A stretch of DNA of 64,000 bases from assembly GCA_035048485.1 (NCBI GenBank), contig CM068587.1, positions 36,188,316 through 36,252,315 on the forward strand, read 5' to 3'. Each line of letters begins with the position of its first letter. Positions within the stretch are counted from its first letter, which is position 1. Under the pieces are notes generated by a model. That model did no database searches, was not told the origin of the DNA, and saw only the letters and a list, made by a program, of their open reading frames with translations. Source of the stretch: Pteria penguin (lineage: Eukaryota; Mollusca; Bivalvia; Pterioida; Pteriidae). Both the position numbers and the translations under genes were made by a program. Positions 50,487-62,900 of this stretch are shown in pieces.

Positions 50487-52758
50487 ATGAGACTATTGGG
50501 AATTTTATATCTGCTTTTCATTGTGGATCTTTGTTTGTGCGGTAAGTTTTGTTACTCTGTATAAATTTCAGAACACATACGTGTATATAAAAGAAAAACG
50601 TATTTTAGTTTTCCTTTCTTGAATGCATTTAATTGTTTATTGATTTTGATTGTTTTAAAGTACATATAAGTTTTTATTCTTTTCATTGGGGGGAGGGGGC
50701 TATTTAATTATTATCTTATATGACAATTTCAGATTGTTGCAAATGATTAAATTTGTACAGGAAAACTTTATAAATCGACTTTAATTTATGCTAAAACAAA
50801 ATTATCATCCGCATGCACTATGAATATGGAAATGATTCCATTTATCTATAAAACTTCAACAACGCTCCTTACGTCACTTTCTTAAAGATTTATATTGTTA
50901 AAGTTTTAAAGTTAAAATCAAACAAAAATGTAGAAACTTTCGTATTTAAAGATTTTAATAGCGTATTGCCGATATTGCCGCATGTCTTTTTGATTATATG
51001 TGCATGCTGGAAAACATGCATGAACAGCTGGCTGTTAATGCTCTTCATAATGCACAATTGGCAATTGTTAAACCTTTGCATGAACGTAGATAGATTTCTT
51101 TTCTTAAACCTGCAAAGTGCCCACTGATGTCTATGTATTGAATGTATACTGATAATTATTTACTATGTTACTTTAGATATTTTTTTCAAATTATCCATGT
51201 ACACAAATAAGAAATTATAATTTAGATTAAAGGTTTTGGGGGTTTTTTAACAACACACATATACATGTCTGAATGAGAGGTAATTCAACGTTATAAACAA
51301 ATATATGAAATATAGAATGTTCGATAATATCTTTTGATTAAAGTAAAGTAAAAGTTACTCTGACGTTTAGAGATGTATATCCTACAGTAATTTTGCATCT
51401 TACAATTTATTGTTGTTGAGTACTTTTTTGTAACGTTTAGAAACATTTTTGCCTCTTTTAAGCATCAATTTTGGGTGAATCAAGCAAATACACGAGTGAG
51501 ATTTTTCACTTCCAGAGCATCTAGTCTCTTCTAATTCTAGGCGCACTCATGTAAGAGCACAAAACACCTTTTTAGTTTTAGTTTTATGTGTACGTTTACC
51601 AGTACTATTGATAAAAGGTTTTAGTTGATTGTGTTTAACTTAGACTTTTTTATGCAGTGACCTAATACATTCAAAATAGTCTTATAATTTCATTTTTCTT
51701 TATAGTATTTGGGCCCGCAATAAAAAGTTCTAATGGCACTCATCACAATATAGCGTATGGGGACAAGATCGACCCAGAAAAACACGAGAAGGCACTAGAA
51801 GGAGGAATGAAGCACGAGGTGTTTGGCAGAGATCATGTCATTTCGCATATTCGAGGACCCAATGGTAAAAAGGGCAGGATTGTGGTGATGCATAGAATAA
51901 ATGGCGTACTCTACACGTACACATTTCGATGGAAGAGATCATTGAAACGTCTTATGAGATTATTGTAAGTATAAGTAAATAAAGCATAAAGACTTTTAGC
52001 AAAGGGTATGTCAAAACTTTTCCGGAAAAGAATTTTATTTTGACCGTGTTTTTCTAGTGACTCTCCAAAGATGATTCAATCAAATTATCATAATACACGT
52101 CGTTAAAGTATGTATACATAATGAAACATTTGATGTGATTATATAAATGAAATAATCATGTAATGTAAACAAGTAAACATTCAAACATTCAATTATAATA
52201 CTGATAAATGACATTATTCTGAAAAAGGACATAAAGCAAACATTATGAAATAAATATATATACATCTAACACATCTAACTTTTGGGTTTATTTTCGTTAA
52301 AAATCGTTACATAGTACATCACACTATTCCATTTGTCAGTTGACTGAATATATAGATCTAAAAACATATTCGATTGAGCGGTATAAGTAGTATATTGTAT
52401 AATTAAATAGTGTACAGTCATCTTTTTTCTTTCAACTCTGAGCCGGTGTTGCTCGGCTCGTGAACGAAAGTCCAGTGTTTGATTCCCGCTGTAAGCATAT
52501 TGGTTTCTGTTTCTCGAATGATACAGTGAATACCAAAGTTCTGTGTTACAGTAGAGTGGCTCGTAAATGATCCCTCGTGCTTCGGGTGGGTCCGTTGCAG
52601 AAAATAATTTTTTGTATTTGGGCAAATGCAGTCACCAAAACAATTATAAATTCGTGCATATTCTATGAAATGGATTATTATGATATTTTTGTCTTTTTTT
52701 CAGAGCTAACAAGAAAGTGCAAGCAAACCTAAATGAAGACATTTCTCTTCGAACGTAA
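50487..52758 (+). CDS. Secreted HRING/RWKRSL protein, paralogue 2 (3 exons, 122 aa)
   Basis: Exons 50487-50541, 51706-51964 and 52704-52758, all GT/AG, phases 1 and 2 exactly as in the paralogue at 39873. Exon 1 is a signal peptide (MRLLGILYLLFIVDLCLC; donor gcg/gtaagt). The mature chain of about 104 aa has no cysteine, one sequon (NGT), a His/Lys/Glu-rich middle (GDKIDPEKHEKALEGGMKHE), then GRIVVMHRINGVLYTYTFRW followed by KRSLKRLMRLL. Exon 3 completes ANKKVQANLNEDISLRT. The C-terminal 25 residues are strongly basic and would form an amphipathic helix (W, L, L, M, L, L on one face; R and K on the other), as in membrane-active host-defence peptides; that function is inference only. ATTAAA lies at 52791. 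The SINE at 52437-52660 sits in intron 2. Confidence 0.82.
52437..52660 (+). mobile_element. tRNA-derived SINE, diverged
   Basis: gagccggtgttgctcggctc, B box-like gtgtttgattcccg, and body words tttctcgaatgatacagtga and tgcttcgggtgggtccgttg identify it. It lies in intron 2 of the gene at 50487-52758. Confidence 0.75.
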
Positions 52759-52799
52759 TAGTGTTTTCATTTCTTTATATGGATCTCTAAATTAAAGAA

Positions 52800-55700
52800 T
52801 TAATATTAAAACAGTGTTGAAGCATAGTTCTGTCCTACAATGGGATTTCTGGCACTTACATTTAGGTGAATTGGGCAATTTCTTTGCTCTTTAATTATTT
52901 ATTACTTGGATTTCCATACTTTCGCCCTTGCGAATCTCTGACGAGACAAAAGTTGTTGAGATGTGGAAAAGGTGCACTAAATTAACACATGTATATATGT
53001 TCTTACATTTATTATAACCACTGGGTCAATAATACCCTGTTCCCATTGCAATCACAAAATATATGTAGAATTATAGTGCAAAACGAAACAACGTTGAGCA
53101 ATATGTATAAGAACATAAATCTCTCTAAGACTTCCAGAGGGAAGCACTCTGGTTTCAGTAATAATAAAAGACACTTTTTGTTAAGAAAATAAGAAAAAGT
53201 GTTTTATTACTATTATCAGAGAACCTGCAAGTCATTAAACCATTAATGATACTATGCTACCCACTCAGTTTACGATTACATTTAAAAGCATACTGCAAGT
53301 GAAAATAGAGATGAAAAAAAAAACAAAAAGAAAATCTCAATTTTAACACGTCGTAATCATTTAAAATAGATATATCCACATGTACATGGATACATGAATA
53401 CTTCCTGTATAGACGATTAGAATTTATTTCTTTCCTGTATCAAAAATGTAAAAAATATGAATTTCATATATTTGCATATTTGTTTTTACCAAAAAAAGAA
53501 ACATGCACAATTTTTCAAATTTTGGATTTTATACTACATAGAACTATATGTAAAGCAGTTGGTTGATATTTACCTATAAATTACCATTTGTTAACGTACA
53601 TTACCATCTGCCCCATGTCGATATTGACGCTGTTGCGACGTCGGCGATTTTTCTTCTTTTTCGTATATTATAATGAATAAAACAAAAATCATTTCCCCTG
53701 TATCTTTCTTTGTTGTTTTTCACTAAAGATAATATAAATTCCCGATAACAACTGTCTAAATAACATTCATTTTTTAAATAACATCAATGTATTATTTATC
53801 AAAAAAAGAGATTAAGAAGTCCATAACATAGATTTTTCTGAAAAAATTTAAATCCAAATTCGACATATTTATTCTTTAGGAATACATCCGATACGCCTTG
53901 TATATTTAATTAGATGTTATTGTATCTATCAGGCGTGAGTGGTAAACGGTGCTAGCATCTCTTTGGAGAGGGGGGAGCGTTCTCTCCTTGACAGATGTAG
54001 CCTTAACAATGAGTAGCGCTGTATTTCTTATATGTAGAGTAAATAGAATGTAAATATACTAACTAAACAAATGGAATATTTAATGTTCCTTATTAGCTAC
54101 CACTCTATACCATAGCACCTAGTGATCACATTATGTTGTAAGATAACATGCAATACATATATATTTACCTATTTTCGTATTAGATCCGTGTTTCCTGGCA
54201 AATCTGACAGCAGTAATGTTGTCATAGGTGACACCATTTGAAATTTTGTTAAAATTCGTATTTTCCGTCTTTTCTTTAGAACTTCATTCTTCGTGTTGTT
54301 GGTTTTCTTCCTTTTTTCTGCATTGCAATTGTAATAGAATCGAATATTTTGTAATGTCTTTTATGTGTTTATGTTTATAAGCTCTGCATGTTGGTACATG
54401 TAGATTGGTAGTAGCCTTTTCCATGCAGCTGAGTCAGATATGTCAATTACCTGTTATGCATTTTAAAGTAATTCAACTTATGGCAAGTAGATGACGTAAC
54501 AAGCTTGACCCGCACTGTGTGGCAGGTCTTAAACAGGTATAATTTGGAGTGGGTGATAGGAGTTCCCTTGCAACTGATCGTTCTATCATTCTATCAGTGG
54601 CTGCAGAGTAATAATGTGTGGAATTATGTGGCTAAATATAAAACAGACCTGCCTACCCGTTGCTTACGAAAAGTGTAATATTTTGCTCTGTCATGTGTAA
54701 TTTTGGAGTAAAGTAGAATATGAACCATCATGTGTAATTTGGAGAAAAACATCAGCTAAGGGAGAGTTTCATGTGAGCTAACACACTGCAGTTCAGGCCT
54801 GGTGATGCTCCTCCTGTGTTTAAGTGCACTACTACCATTCTCAGTAAAATGTTTTCATACTGGAATTTTCTTTATAATGTTGATAAGACTTCCTTTCAAT
54901 GTGCCTTTTACAATTTCTTTTTAGCAGTATCTTGCTCATCATTATTATTAAAATCTCTTTCCCCGTCTTTTCCGCGCTTTAACATTGTCACAAACTCTCT
55001 TTATCATTTACGCGCTTGTATATACGATTAGGAATTTGAGGTGCATTCAAACGTTCAAGTGACAAAGAACTTAAATACACAAGTCTATAAAATAGATAAA
55101 TTCGGGAGAAATCATTTGGCTTAAAAATACTATTTTGCCGTAAAATTGAGCGGCGAAAGCGTAGAGCGTAATTTTAGGTCAAAATCGTGAAAAAAAAATA
55201 CCCCCAAATCGCAAAGGTAGGCAAGTCTGATAAAATATTGTAAGCAAAATTTCAGAAAAGTAGTTTGATCATTTAAAACACGCTGTTTGAAATCAACATT
55301 AACATAAACATATAACATAATATCATACATTTAGACATTACAAACAACTGTTGGAGATTTAACGCTGGATACATAAGTACAATTTTAAAAGGGTTAAATA
55401 CATATAGCGGATTATAACATATGAAAGAATGTACATGTTATTTATAAAAGTACATTGTTATACCCCGGATTATTTTCTTCAGAAAGCGGATGTGTAGCAG
55501 CATGATTTAGATATCAAGATCTTGTTATAAAAATGTTTAAAATTATATATAACCTAATTCATATTTTCTCCTAACACATCTAGTTCCTTAACTGTGGTTC
55601 ACCAAGCTGATCATACAATGTAAATAAAATTAGATACTTTCATTGATTTTAAGAAATATGAGAAACGTTTGTGGTTACAACTAAGGAACATCTGCTGTAT

Positions 55701-55900
55701 TTGGAAATATTATTCTATTACACGAATTGGCATAATTTTACGCTATATATATTTATAAATTAGTAAATATATATTGCTTTGTTCATATAAATATGGAACA
55801 TATATACCTTTCAATTTACTCAGTAGTGTTGTCAATACCAATTTGCTTTCTTTTATTATCATTGGAATAATCACATTGGCATCTGTGAGGAGTCATTCAG
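52800..55900. other. No gene confirmed; should hold exon 1 of the next gene
   Basis: No signal-peptide exon ending in phase 1 could be found. The best candidate, ATG at 54806 reading MLLLCLSALLPFS before tca/gtaaaa, ends in phase 0 and does not join the exon at 55901 in frame. Otherwise AT-rich and unassigned. Confidence 0.35.
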
Positions 55901-56681
55901 ATTCACCCTTGTCAGATATTATTGTCGAAAGCGCCAAACACACCACAACACAAGTCAAGATGCTCAGAAATGTTGATGAATTGGGATATGCCCATCAAGG
56001 TATATTTCATTTTTATTTATTGTTAGAACTATTATTATTGTTCAATGTTAAGCCGGCGTCGCCTAGTGGTATCGCGCTCGTCTCCTGATCGGGAGGCCGG
56101 GGTTCGAGTCCAGCTCTGGTCATACCGGTGTCCTGTCTTTCGGATGAGACAGTATAAACCGAGGCCCCGTGTCGTGGTATGCATGGCACGTTAAAGATCT
56201 CTCACTGCTTCGAGTGGGTCCGTTGCAAAGGTCAAAATTTGTATGCCCCACATCAGGCAGATGCCGTCACCATATACGTGAAATATTCATGGTGTGATGT
56301 TAAACAAAAATCAATCAATCATTCAATCAATTGTTCAAAGTCAAACTCAGATTATTTCGTTCATATTTTGGAGTAAATTTTGTTGAGTATTCATACCCCG
56401 GATTTCCGGAGAAAACACCAATCCACGACAGGCATAACGATTCTGTAACAGGACATGAACAGACAAATGCATTTTACGCTTCGTTAACATCCACATTGCA
56501 AAACCTGAAAAAAAGAACAACAGTTTTATTTGATAAAGTTGGAATCAATCGAATGAATACTTACAACTCAACATCTGGAATACTTACGACACCAACTACA
56601 AGTGACTACGTGTTTCACTGGACATTTTTAACGGCGTCCAAAAAAAACTCAACTCAACTCAAGTGGTCAACGGAGAAATAA
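55901..56681 (+). CDS. Probable secreted protein of unknown family, 3' two exons
   Basis: Exon 55901-55999 (acceptor gtcattcag, reading DSPLSDIIVESAKHTTTQVK and so on, donor caag/gtatat) joins in phase 1 to 56374-56681 (acceptor attttggag), which reads VNFVEYSYPGFPEKTPIHD, then a Thr/Ser/Asn-rich chain, to TAA at 56679-56681. The combined 135 residues contain no cysteine and several sequons (NDS, NST). The entering phase of 1 matches the signal-peptide exons of the other small secreted genes here, so an upstream signal exon is expected but was not found. AATAAA overlaps the stop codon (56677-56682), as in the gene at 39873. I recognise no family. The Penelope-like copy C lies just downstream on the other strand. 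Confidence 0.5.
56046..56329 (+). mobile_element. Full-length tRNA-derived SINE, 9-bp target duplication
   Basis: Flanked by attgttcaa at 56037-56045 and 56330-56338. Starts gttaagccggcgtcgcctag, B box gggttcgagtccag, complete body and a (atca)n tail. It lies in the intron of the gene at 55901-56681. Confidence 0.9.
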
Positions 56682-56819
56682 AAGCAAAAAACATGTGTCT
56701 AGGGCACACTCATTAGCCAAGCAAAAGGCAACTGGCATGATTTCATATCAACACTTTCAATCATATTGCTTGTCTTCCTTGTTCAACTTTGATAGAATTG
56801 TAAAGATGATGGATAAATC

Positions 56820-58985
56820 CAAACCACAAATCCAAATATCATGAAACCATAGGACATACAAATTCAGTGAAAATGAAAAACAAATGGAAAATAACAAAAT
56901 ATGTCTACTTGAAGAGCATATGTGAACCCCTGTGATGGAGTGAGATCAGGTGCCCGGGGAGAGTAAGCATCTCCTGCTTGCTAGCAACACCCGTCACATA
57001 TACCCCGTAGAAAGAGTCAAATCGTGTGAATTCCATATGTATCTATATATGGAGAAGTCGAAGTAGGTAACCTTCTAGTATAGAAGGTGTCAAATCTGTG
57101 TAAAGTGATCGGAGTCGGTCTCAGTCCAGAATATCATTTAAAAGTCTGGATAACGAGATATCATATGGAGTAATAAGAGTCTCGTAACGACCGTAGAACT
57201 TCCTCAGTGACGATGCTAGTCTAGCACATATATAACCCTGGTTGAGCAGCTGAACTGAAAGTCGCCTAGCCCTCAGAACAAATCATTGTAATTTGAACAT
57301 GCTCTGGAATAACGTATTAACTGAGATATGAATACGCCGTATGCGGGCGATGATGGAATGTTGCTACTTATGAAAGGAAAGTTTGTGATAGCGAAATTGA
57401 AATCGTCACGTTTGTCATAGAGTGAGGTGTTCAATTGACCATTAATGTCGAAAGACAACATAATATCTAAATACGAAGTAAAATTACTAGTTTCTGTGGT
57501 TTCTTTGACCTCCAGTTCACTTGGATAGATGATGCTAAGGTAATCCGCGAATGAAGGATTATTAATTGAAAGCAAGTCATCTATATATCTGTAAGTAAAA
57601 CTGAAGCCAAGAGCCAATTGTTTTTTTTTTCCTTGCGAAAGCAAAGACTGAATGAACTCAGCTTCGTATGAATAAAGGAATATGTCAGCCAGAATTGGAG
57701 CACAGTTAGTGCCCATTGGAATGCCGACAATTTGTTGAAAAACCTTACCTCCAAACACCACAAAAATGTTATCGATAAGAAAGTTCAACATCTGAATGAC
57801 AGCTGTTTCAGTGTATTTATTTTTGGAATCAGAATTTTCCCTAACAAAGTAAGTTTTATCGTGGCCTATTACTATATATTTGAATTTGCGGCTTCCGTTT
57901 TTACTAGTAAATGCATTTTGAATAATTTCCGCTAGTCTGTCTTTTAATTTCTGATGAGGGATCGTTGTGTACAGAGTCGAAAAGTCAAAGGACTTGATGG
58001 AGTGAATTTTAGTAAAACTTTTTGATTTTAGATGTTCTAACAACTCTTTTGAATTTTTAAGGGATCCACATTTGATTAATTCCACTTCTGGAATATACTG
58101 TTTCGCAATATCTATTAAGGCCAGATTTAATTTCTGATAATATTTTTGTGAGTAGCATCGATACAGATTTTGTGAACACTTCGAAGAACCAGCGATAAAG
58201 CGTTGTTTGTACGGAGTTTTGTGCATTTTTGGAATACAGTACAAATATGGAAGTTCTAAATTCAATTTATTTGAGTCAATACCAAACGTATTGAGGACAG
58301 ATTTATGATTCTCGAGTACTTCCGAAACCGAAAAGTTCGTGAGAGTATAAGTAGGATTTCCTGGAGCTTTTCTTGGAGGAAGGTAAGTTCTCTGACAACA
58401 TCAGGATCTTTAAAAATAGATTCGAATCTGGTGTTTACAGAACCTTGTAATTTTTTAATTTTTGATCTCAGCAGTACTGCAATAGATTTTATCCATTCCG
58501 AAAGAGTGTCGACTTGTACTTCCTCTCTTTTTGCCCATCGTGTGGCATATTCCTCGCAGCAGTTCATAATATTCTCAAAATTTTGGCTCCATGTGAATTA
58601 TCTGGGTTCTCTGTATTTTGGACCTTTAAGTAAAAGTTCTCTTAATTTAGTGTTTTTAACTATATCGAGATCACCAGTAATGACATGGCCACAAGGAGAA
58701 TATACGAAATTAGATGAGGAACATGCACACGGTTGAGAATGGCATGCAGAGTTGCTAAGATCAAGACACTGTAGAAACCCTTTGTAATTATAAATTTTGG
58801 ATGCAACTGATGGCGTGTAGCTATAGGAAATACATGGCGGATCTTTGTTTCTGAAATATGGAGGTATTTTCTCTAAAACAGACTTATGATTTAAAATTTG
58901 GCCGAAATTTAAATAATCAATGCCTTTATTTGCAAATTTAATTTTTATGAAAGGGCGATTAGATTTTTCCATAGAAATATCGGAC
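56820..58985 (-). mobile_element. Penelope-like retroelement, copy C
   Basis: The longest RT of the family here. On the minus strand: FIKIKFANKGIDYLNFGQIL and IPPYFRNKDPPCISYSYTP (58950-58810), GHVITGDLDIVKN and LLLKGPKYREPR (58690-58600), EYATRWAKREE and DTLSEWIKSI (58550-58490); then an open frame 58265-57273 with LPYLYCIPKMHKTPYKQRFI, FDFSTLYTTIPHQKL, VGIPMGTNCAPILADIFLYS, the catalytic YRYIDDLLSINN, SLYDKRDDFNFAITNFPF and PAYGVFISQLIRYSRACSNY; finally, out of frame, LLNQGYICARLASSLRKFYG to about 57095. The VPADKA block expected between the two parts is deleted, and a stop follows NDLF, so it is inactive. The 3' segment (ggagtgagatcaggtgcccg) lies at 56937-57005. The 5' end is truncated before any GIY-YIG. 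Confidence 0.87.
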
Positions 58986-59308
58986 TTGACGGGTTGTTAA
59001 ACCACGAAAAACCTAAAATACTTTCGTTTTCATTTGAAGAATAATCTGTATGTTATGCAGCCAGCTTTAAATTCCTTTCTTTCATGGAAATGAGGAATTA
59101 TATTTTCAAATAAATTTTTATTGTACATATTCTGCTGCTGACTAGTAATTTATTTTCTTTTTACCATACATATTCATTACTTGTACTAATTTACCTAAAA
59201 CTATTCTTTATTTTTGCAGCAGGTGAGATTTAATAAACTGGGAAATGGATCTCATGTCATTGCAATAAAAGTCAAAGAAATTCCTGAAAATAGTGTTATA
59301 TATATTTT
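58986..59308. other. No gene seen
   Basis: Short AT-rich spacer between copy C and a SINE. Confidence 0.4.
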
Positions 59309-59535
59309 AAACCCGTGGTGCTCAATGGATGAAGTGTTAGGATCGTGACCGAAAGGTGCTGGGTTCCACTCCCGCCCAAGAGTACTGAGCACTTTCGGTT
59401 GAGACACGTAAAAGATCCCTCATTGCTTCGGATGGGTCTTTTGGAAAGGTATGATTGCAATGCATTAAGCAGATGCCGTCACCATATACGTGAAATAATA
59501 ATCCGTGGAGTGAGGTAAAGCAATGATCAATCAAT
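59309..59535 (+). mobile_element. tRNA-derived SINE
   Basis: Head acccgtggtgctcaatggat and B box gggttccactcccg; body gacacgtaaaagatccctca, ttgcttcggatgggtctt and gcagatgccgtcaccatata; tail ggtaaagcaatgatcaatca. Flanks gttatatatatttt and gttatacatttt may be a decayed target duplication. Confidence 0.8.
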
Positions 59536-59759
59536 GTTATACATTTTCAATTATGATATCATTTGTTGACATGACAAATAGGCAACTTATCAAGGATAAG
59601 AACTGGTTCTACCTTTCTGATCAAATAAGGAAGTCGACGTGTCAGACAATGATTTCTGACAAGAGCAGAGAAGGTCTTAATAGCAACTGTAAAATTTGCG
59701 GAATATTGATAACATACGTGGATTTCGTATCCATGTGATATTAAATTTTCCACTCAATA

Positions 59760-59942
59760 GACCTTTTTCCAATTTTAAATGATGTAAGGGGTCTTATATC
59801 CGACAAACCACTTTTTGGCGGAATTTTCACTATGACATTAACGCTTGGAATGTAACGTCACAGTAATTTGACGCAAATCAAAACGGTAATTTTGCATTTG
59901 TCCGGTATTGCCCCTTACATCATGTAAAATTGGCAAAAAGGC
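59760..59942. mobile_element. 183-bp MITE with TA target duplication
   Basis: Terminal inverted repeats of about 34 bp: gacctttttccaattttaaa with tgatgtaagggg at the left, and the inverted counterpart ending ccccttacatcatgtaaaat tggcaaaaaggc at the right. TA sits directly outside both ends (59758-59759 and 59943-59944), which suggests mobilisation by a Tc1/mariner-type transposase. No coding capacity. A decayed relative is at 21850-21962. Confidence 0.82.
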
Positions 59943-59944
59943 TA

Positions 59945-62900
59945 TAGCTTGACGAGATGGATAAATAAAAGGATCATGGTCTAAAGAAGCTCTACAAATT
60001 AAATCAGTTAAGACATAGAAAAATTGAATTTTTTTACGTTTGTCAATTATTGAAGTATTGAGTTTACAAATTTTGTCAATTTCAGTAGAACGTCTAAGTA
60101 CGAAGCACAGAAAACTGTCGTATCTTAGGTTCCGAGTTCGTTTAGATATAAGATACGTAAATAAGTATCAAAGTTTTCATTTATTATAAACAATAAAGAT
60201 CATTATATCAAACACAATGTCACTGTTTTACAACTAATAAAATGAAATTTGTTTTAGTTAACGAATTTTATCAACAAATTTATCTGAATAATGAGTAATA
60301 CCAAGTGTATTGAATACAAAAAAAAATAAATAAAAACCCCAGAGCATTAGAAGAGTCAATATATGAGGAGACGGGAAACACTCTGAGTGACAATATTCTA
60401 AATGAATATAAGTAGCGAATGCAAGAATTATTTTTATTAATATAAACATATTGTTGCTAAATTTGACATGATAAGTTCGTTTCTGAGCATACCTAGTAAT
60501 AGAAAATAATGCAGTTGGTATGTTCGTTTTCTATAAGATGGAATACATATATTTGCGAATACATACTGAGTTTATGTTGTGATAAATTTCATTTCAGATG
60601 CAATATTTGCATGCACGTATATCTGAACAGATAACATTGTCATCGCATCTCTTAACAGACCAGACACGATTTCCACCAAGCTTGAACAAAACGCATATGA
60701 AGATTTGCATAAGGGTTAATATTTTCCTTTGGTTTTTAGCAGTTATTTCCCTGTCATATCAGAATATTTATACATTAATTTGTTACAATCTTGTGTATAT
60801 TTGTAACGAATTTTTTTTCTGACTGACATTTTTGGTGGGGGAGCCTTATGTTGAAAACACATGTTTTCTTGATACCATTTTTCATTTTCAAATCTTTGGA
60901 TGTATTCTTAGACAAATGTACTTATTGATTTTGAGTTTGAAGATCAAAGTCAGAGCACCTGAACTTAAGAGTGAATGAAATCCTTCCGCGTTACTCCAAT
61001 AAATTTGATACAGCCGGTAGGGTACATATAAATAAGATAAAGATGAACAGCCTAAAGTAAACTGTTAAAATAGTGATAGAGACGGACTGATGAACGATTT
61101 GATATATAAGTTATATTAAGCTGAGACATAGAAAGTTGTGAAAAGTTTGTTGGAATGTTAGTATCTTAAAATTGAACACTAAGGAAACAGGAATTACTAT
61201 GCCGTGACTAATTTCAATAAAGTGATTTTAACCTGCTTGAGATTGTCAATAATTTTCAAGTTCTGGGACATCCATGAACTTTTAATGCTAATGCTGTACC
61301 GATTTGGTACGACCAAATAAGTGAAAATAGTTTATTCCTACATCTTCCATTTCACTGCAGAAGCAGGTTTATTCAAAGTAACAAACATTTACATATGTAT
61401 TAACAAGTCTTCATTTAAAAAAAATGAGAATGAGAACTAATTCTTTCATATGAAAACTCTCGCCATGGATAAACAAATAGAGAAAAAGCAGTAAAAAAAA
61501 ACAAACAAAAAATTATTTATTGTCAGGAAGTTACCTTACCAATTAAGAGTGGAATACTGTAATCGCATAACTGGTGTGTTATTGGTGGATATAGCTGGTA
61601 GACTGAAATTTGGTATAAAAAAAGTGATATCAACTAGAGTCATCCGTTCCATACAAGTCTCAAAAAGAGCTAAAGACTCTGAATTTTATTGCCTCCACTA
61701 ACATTCACTGATGAAATTATTCAAGACCCTTATTGTTCTAAAAACTTCAATAACAAGGCCCATCATGAGCTACCCATAGCCTACTATTTTATTTTAGTAA
61801 CTTTAGTATTCATTGCATTTATTACATTTGACTTTAGACTTTGTGAGAGCGACGTAAAACACGAATCAACCAACCAACTAACAATTATCTTCAACTGAAG
61901 TTCGGTTCTCAACATGTCATATACATATCTCGTGGTGTCATTGAACATTACTGAATATATCTATAAGGTCAAACATTTTATAAAGCCGATGCATAAAATT
62001 CCTGCTATAACAATACAAACATTTAAGTTTAAGCATGAATCCCTTTTAATAAAATGTCTACAATAATGGGAACACTAGAGACCTCTCACATATTAATAGG
62101 TGTTCGAAGGCAAGTTCACAGTGTGTATTTAATGAGGAAAATTAATTCAGTAAATTATATTTAAGGCAAGCTGCACAAAAACTATTTTATCATGTTGAGC
62201 ACACAAAGCAGTTTTTAATTTAAAAAAAGAAAAGAAAAATTAAAAAGACAATGAAAAACAAAATCTGGTCGCTAGAGTGATAGAAGAAATTACTTTTTCA
62301 AGTAGAGCGTAATGGAATTATATATCATATTTAGAAATACACTCAGTGTAAACACTTAACAAATAAATCATTCTGTATTGAAAAAAACAACAAACGTACG
62401 TTCCTTAGTGTTATATGAATTTACCTTACCAATAAAATCGATAGCATTACTCTAAACCAATGAAATCGTACATTACAACTGACGACACTGAGTCAATGGT
62501 CGGTCAATATTTCACACCACTCTATGCGCCTATATAATGTATTGCTGCACACATCGTAGACAAAGTATTTGTGTGTTGTTGCATAGAACATGGAACGATA
62601 GAATGGTTTATGGAATAATATAAAGAAAATATAAAACAAACAACTATCGGTTTTCATAAAATGATAGATGAAATGTTTAATCTGAATTCACAAAATCCAC
62701 AATATACAAAACATACAAACAACTTATTACTATTCCACCGACATGTCAAATAGACTTTAAAAACACTTAGAGTAATGAGTCGTTCATAAGAGCCAGTCCG
62801 GCTGTTGGCTGGGATACAACAGTTCTCCTATTGAAAAGAGATTTAGATTTGATCGGCTTTGAGTTACAATTTTATTATAGAATTAATGTAATGATAACAG

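Noticed and set aside
55774..55900. Hydrophobic open frame before the exon at 55901
   Set aside because: No in-frame ATG; the tract is the pyrimidine-rich end of an intron with acceptor gtcattcag.
60598..60822. Open frame after a ttcatttcag acceptor
   Set aside because: No convincing donor, homology or partner exon.
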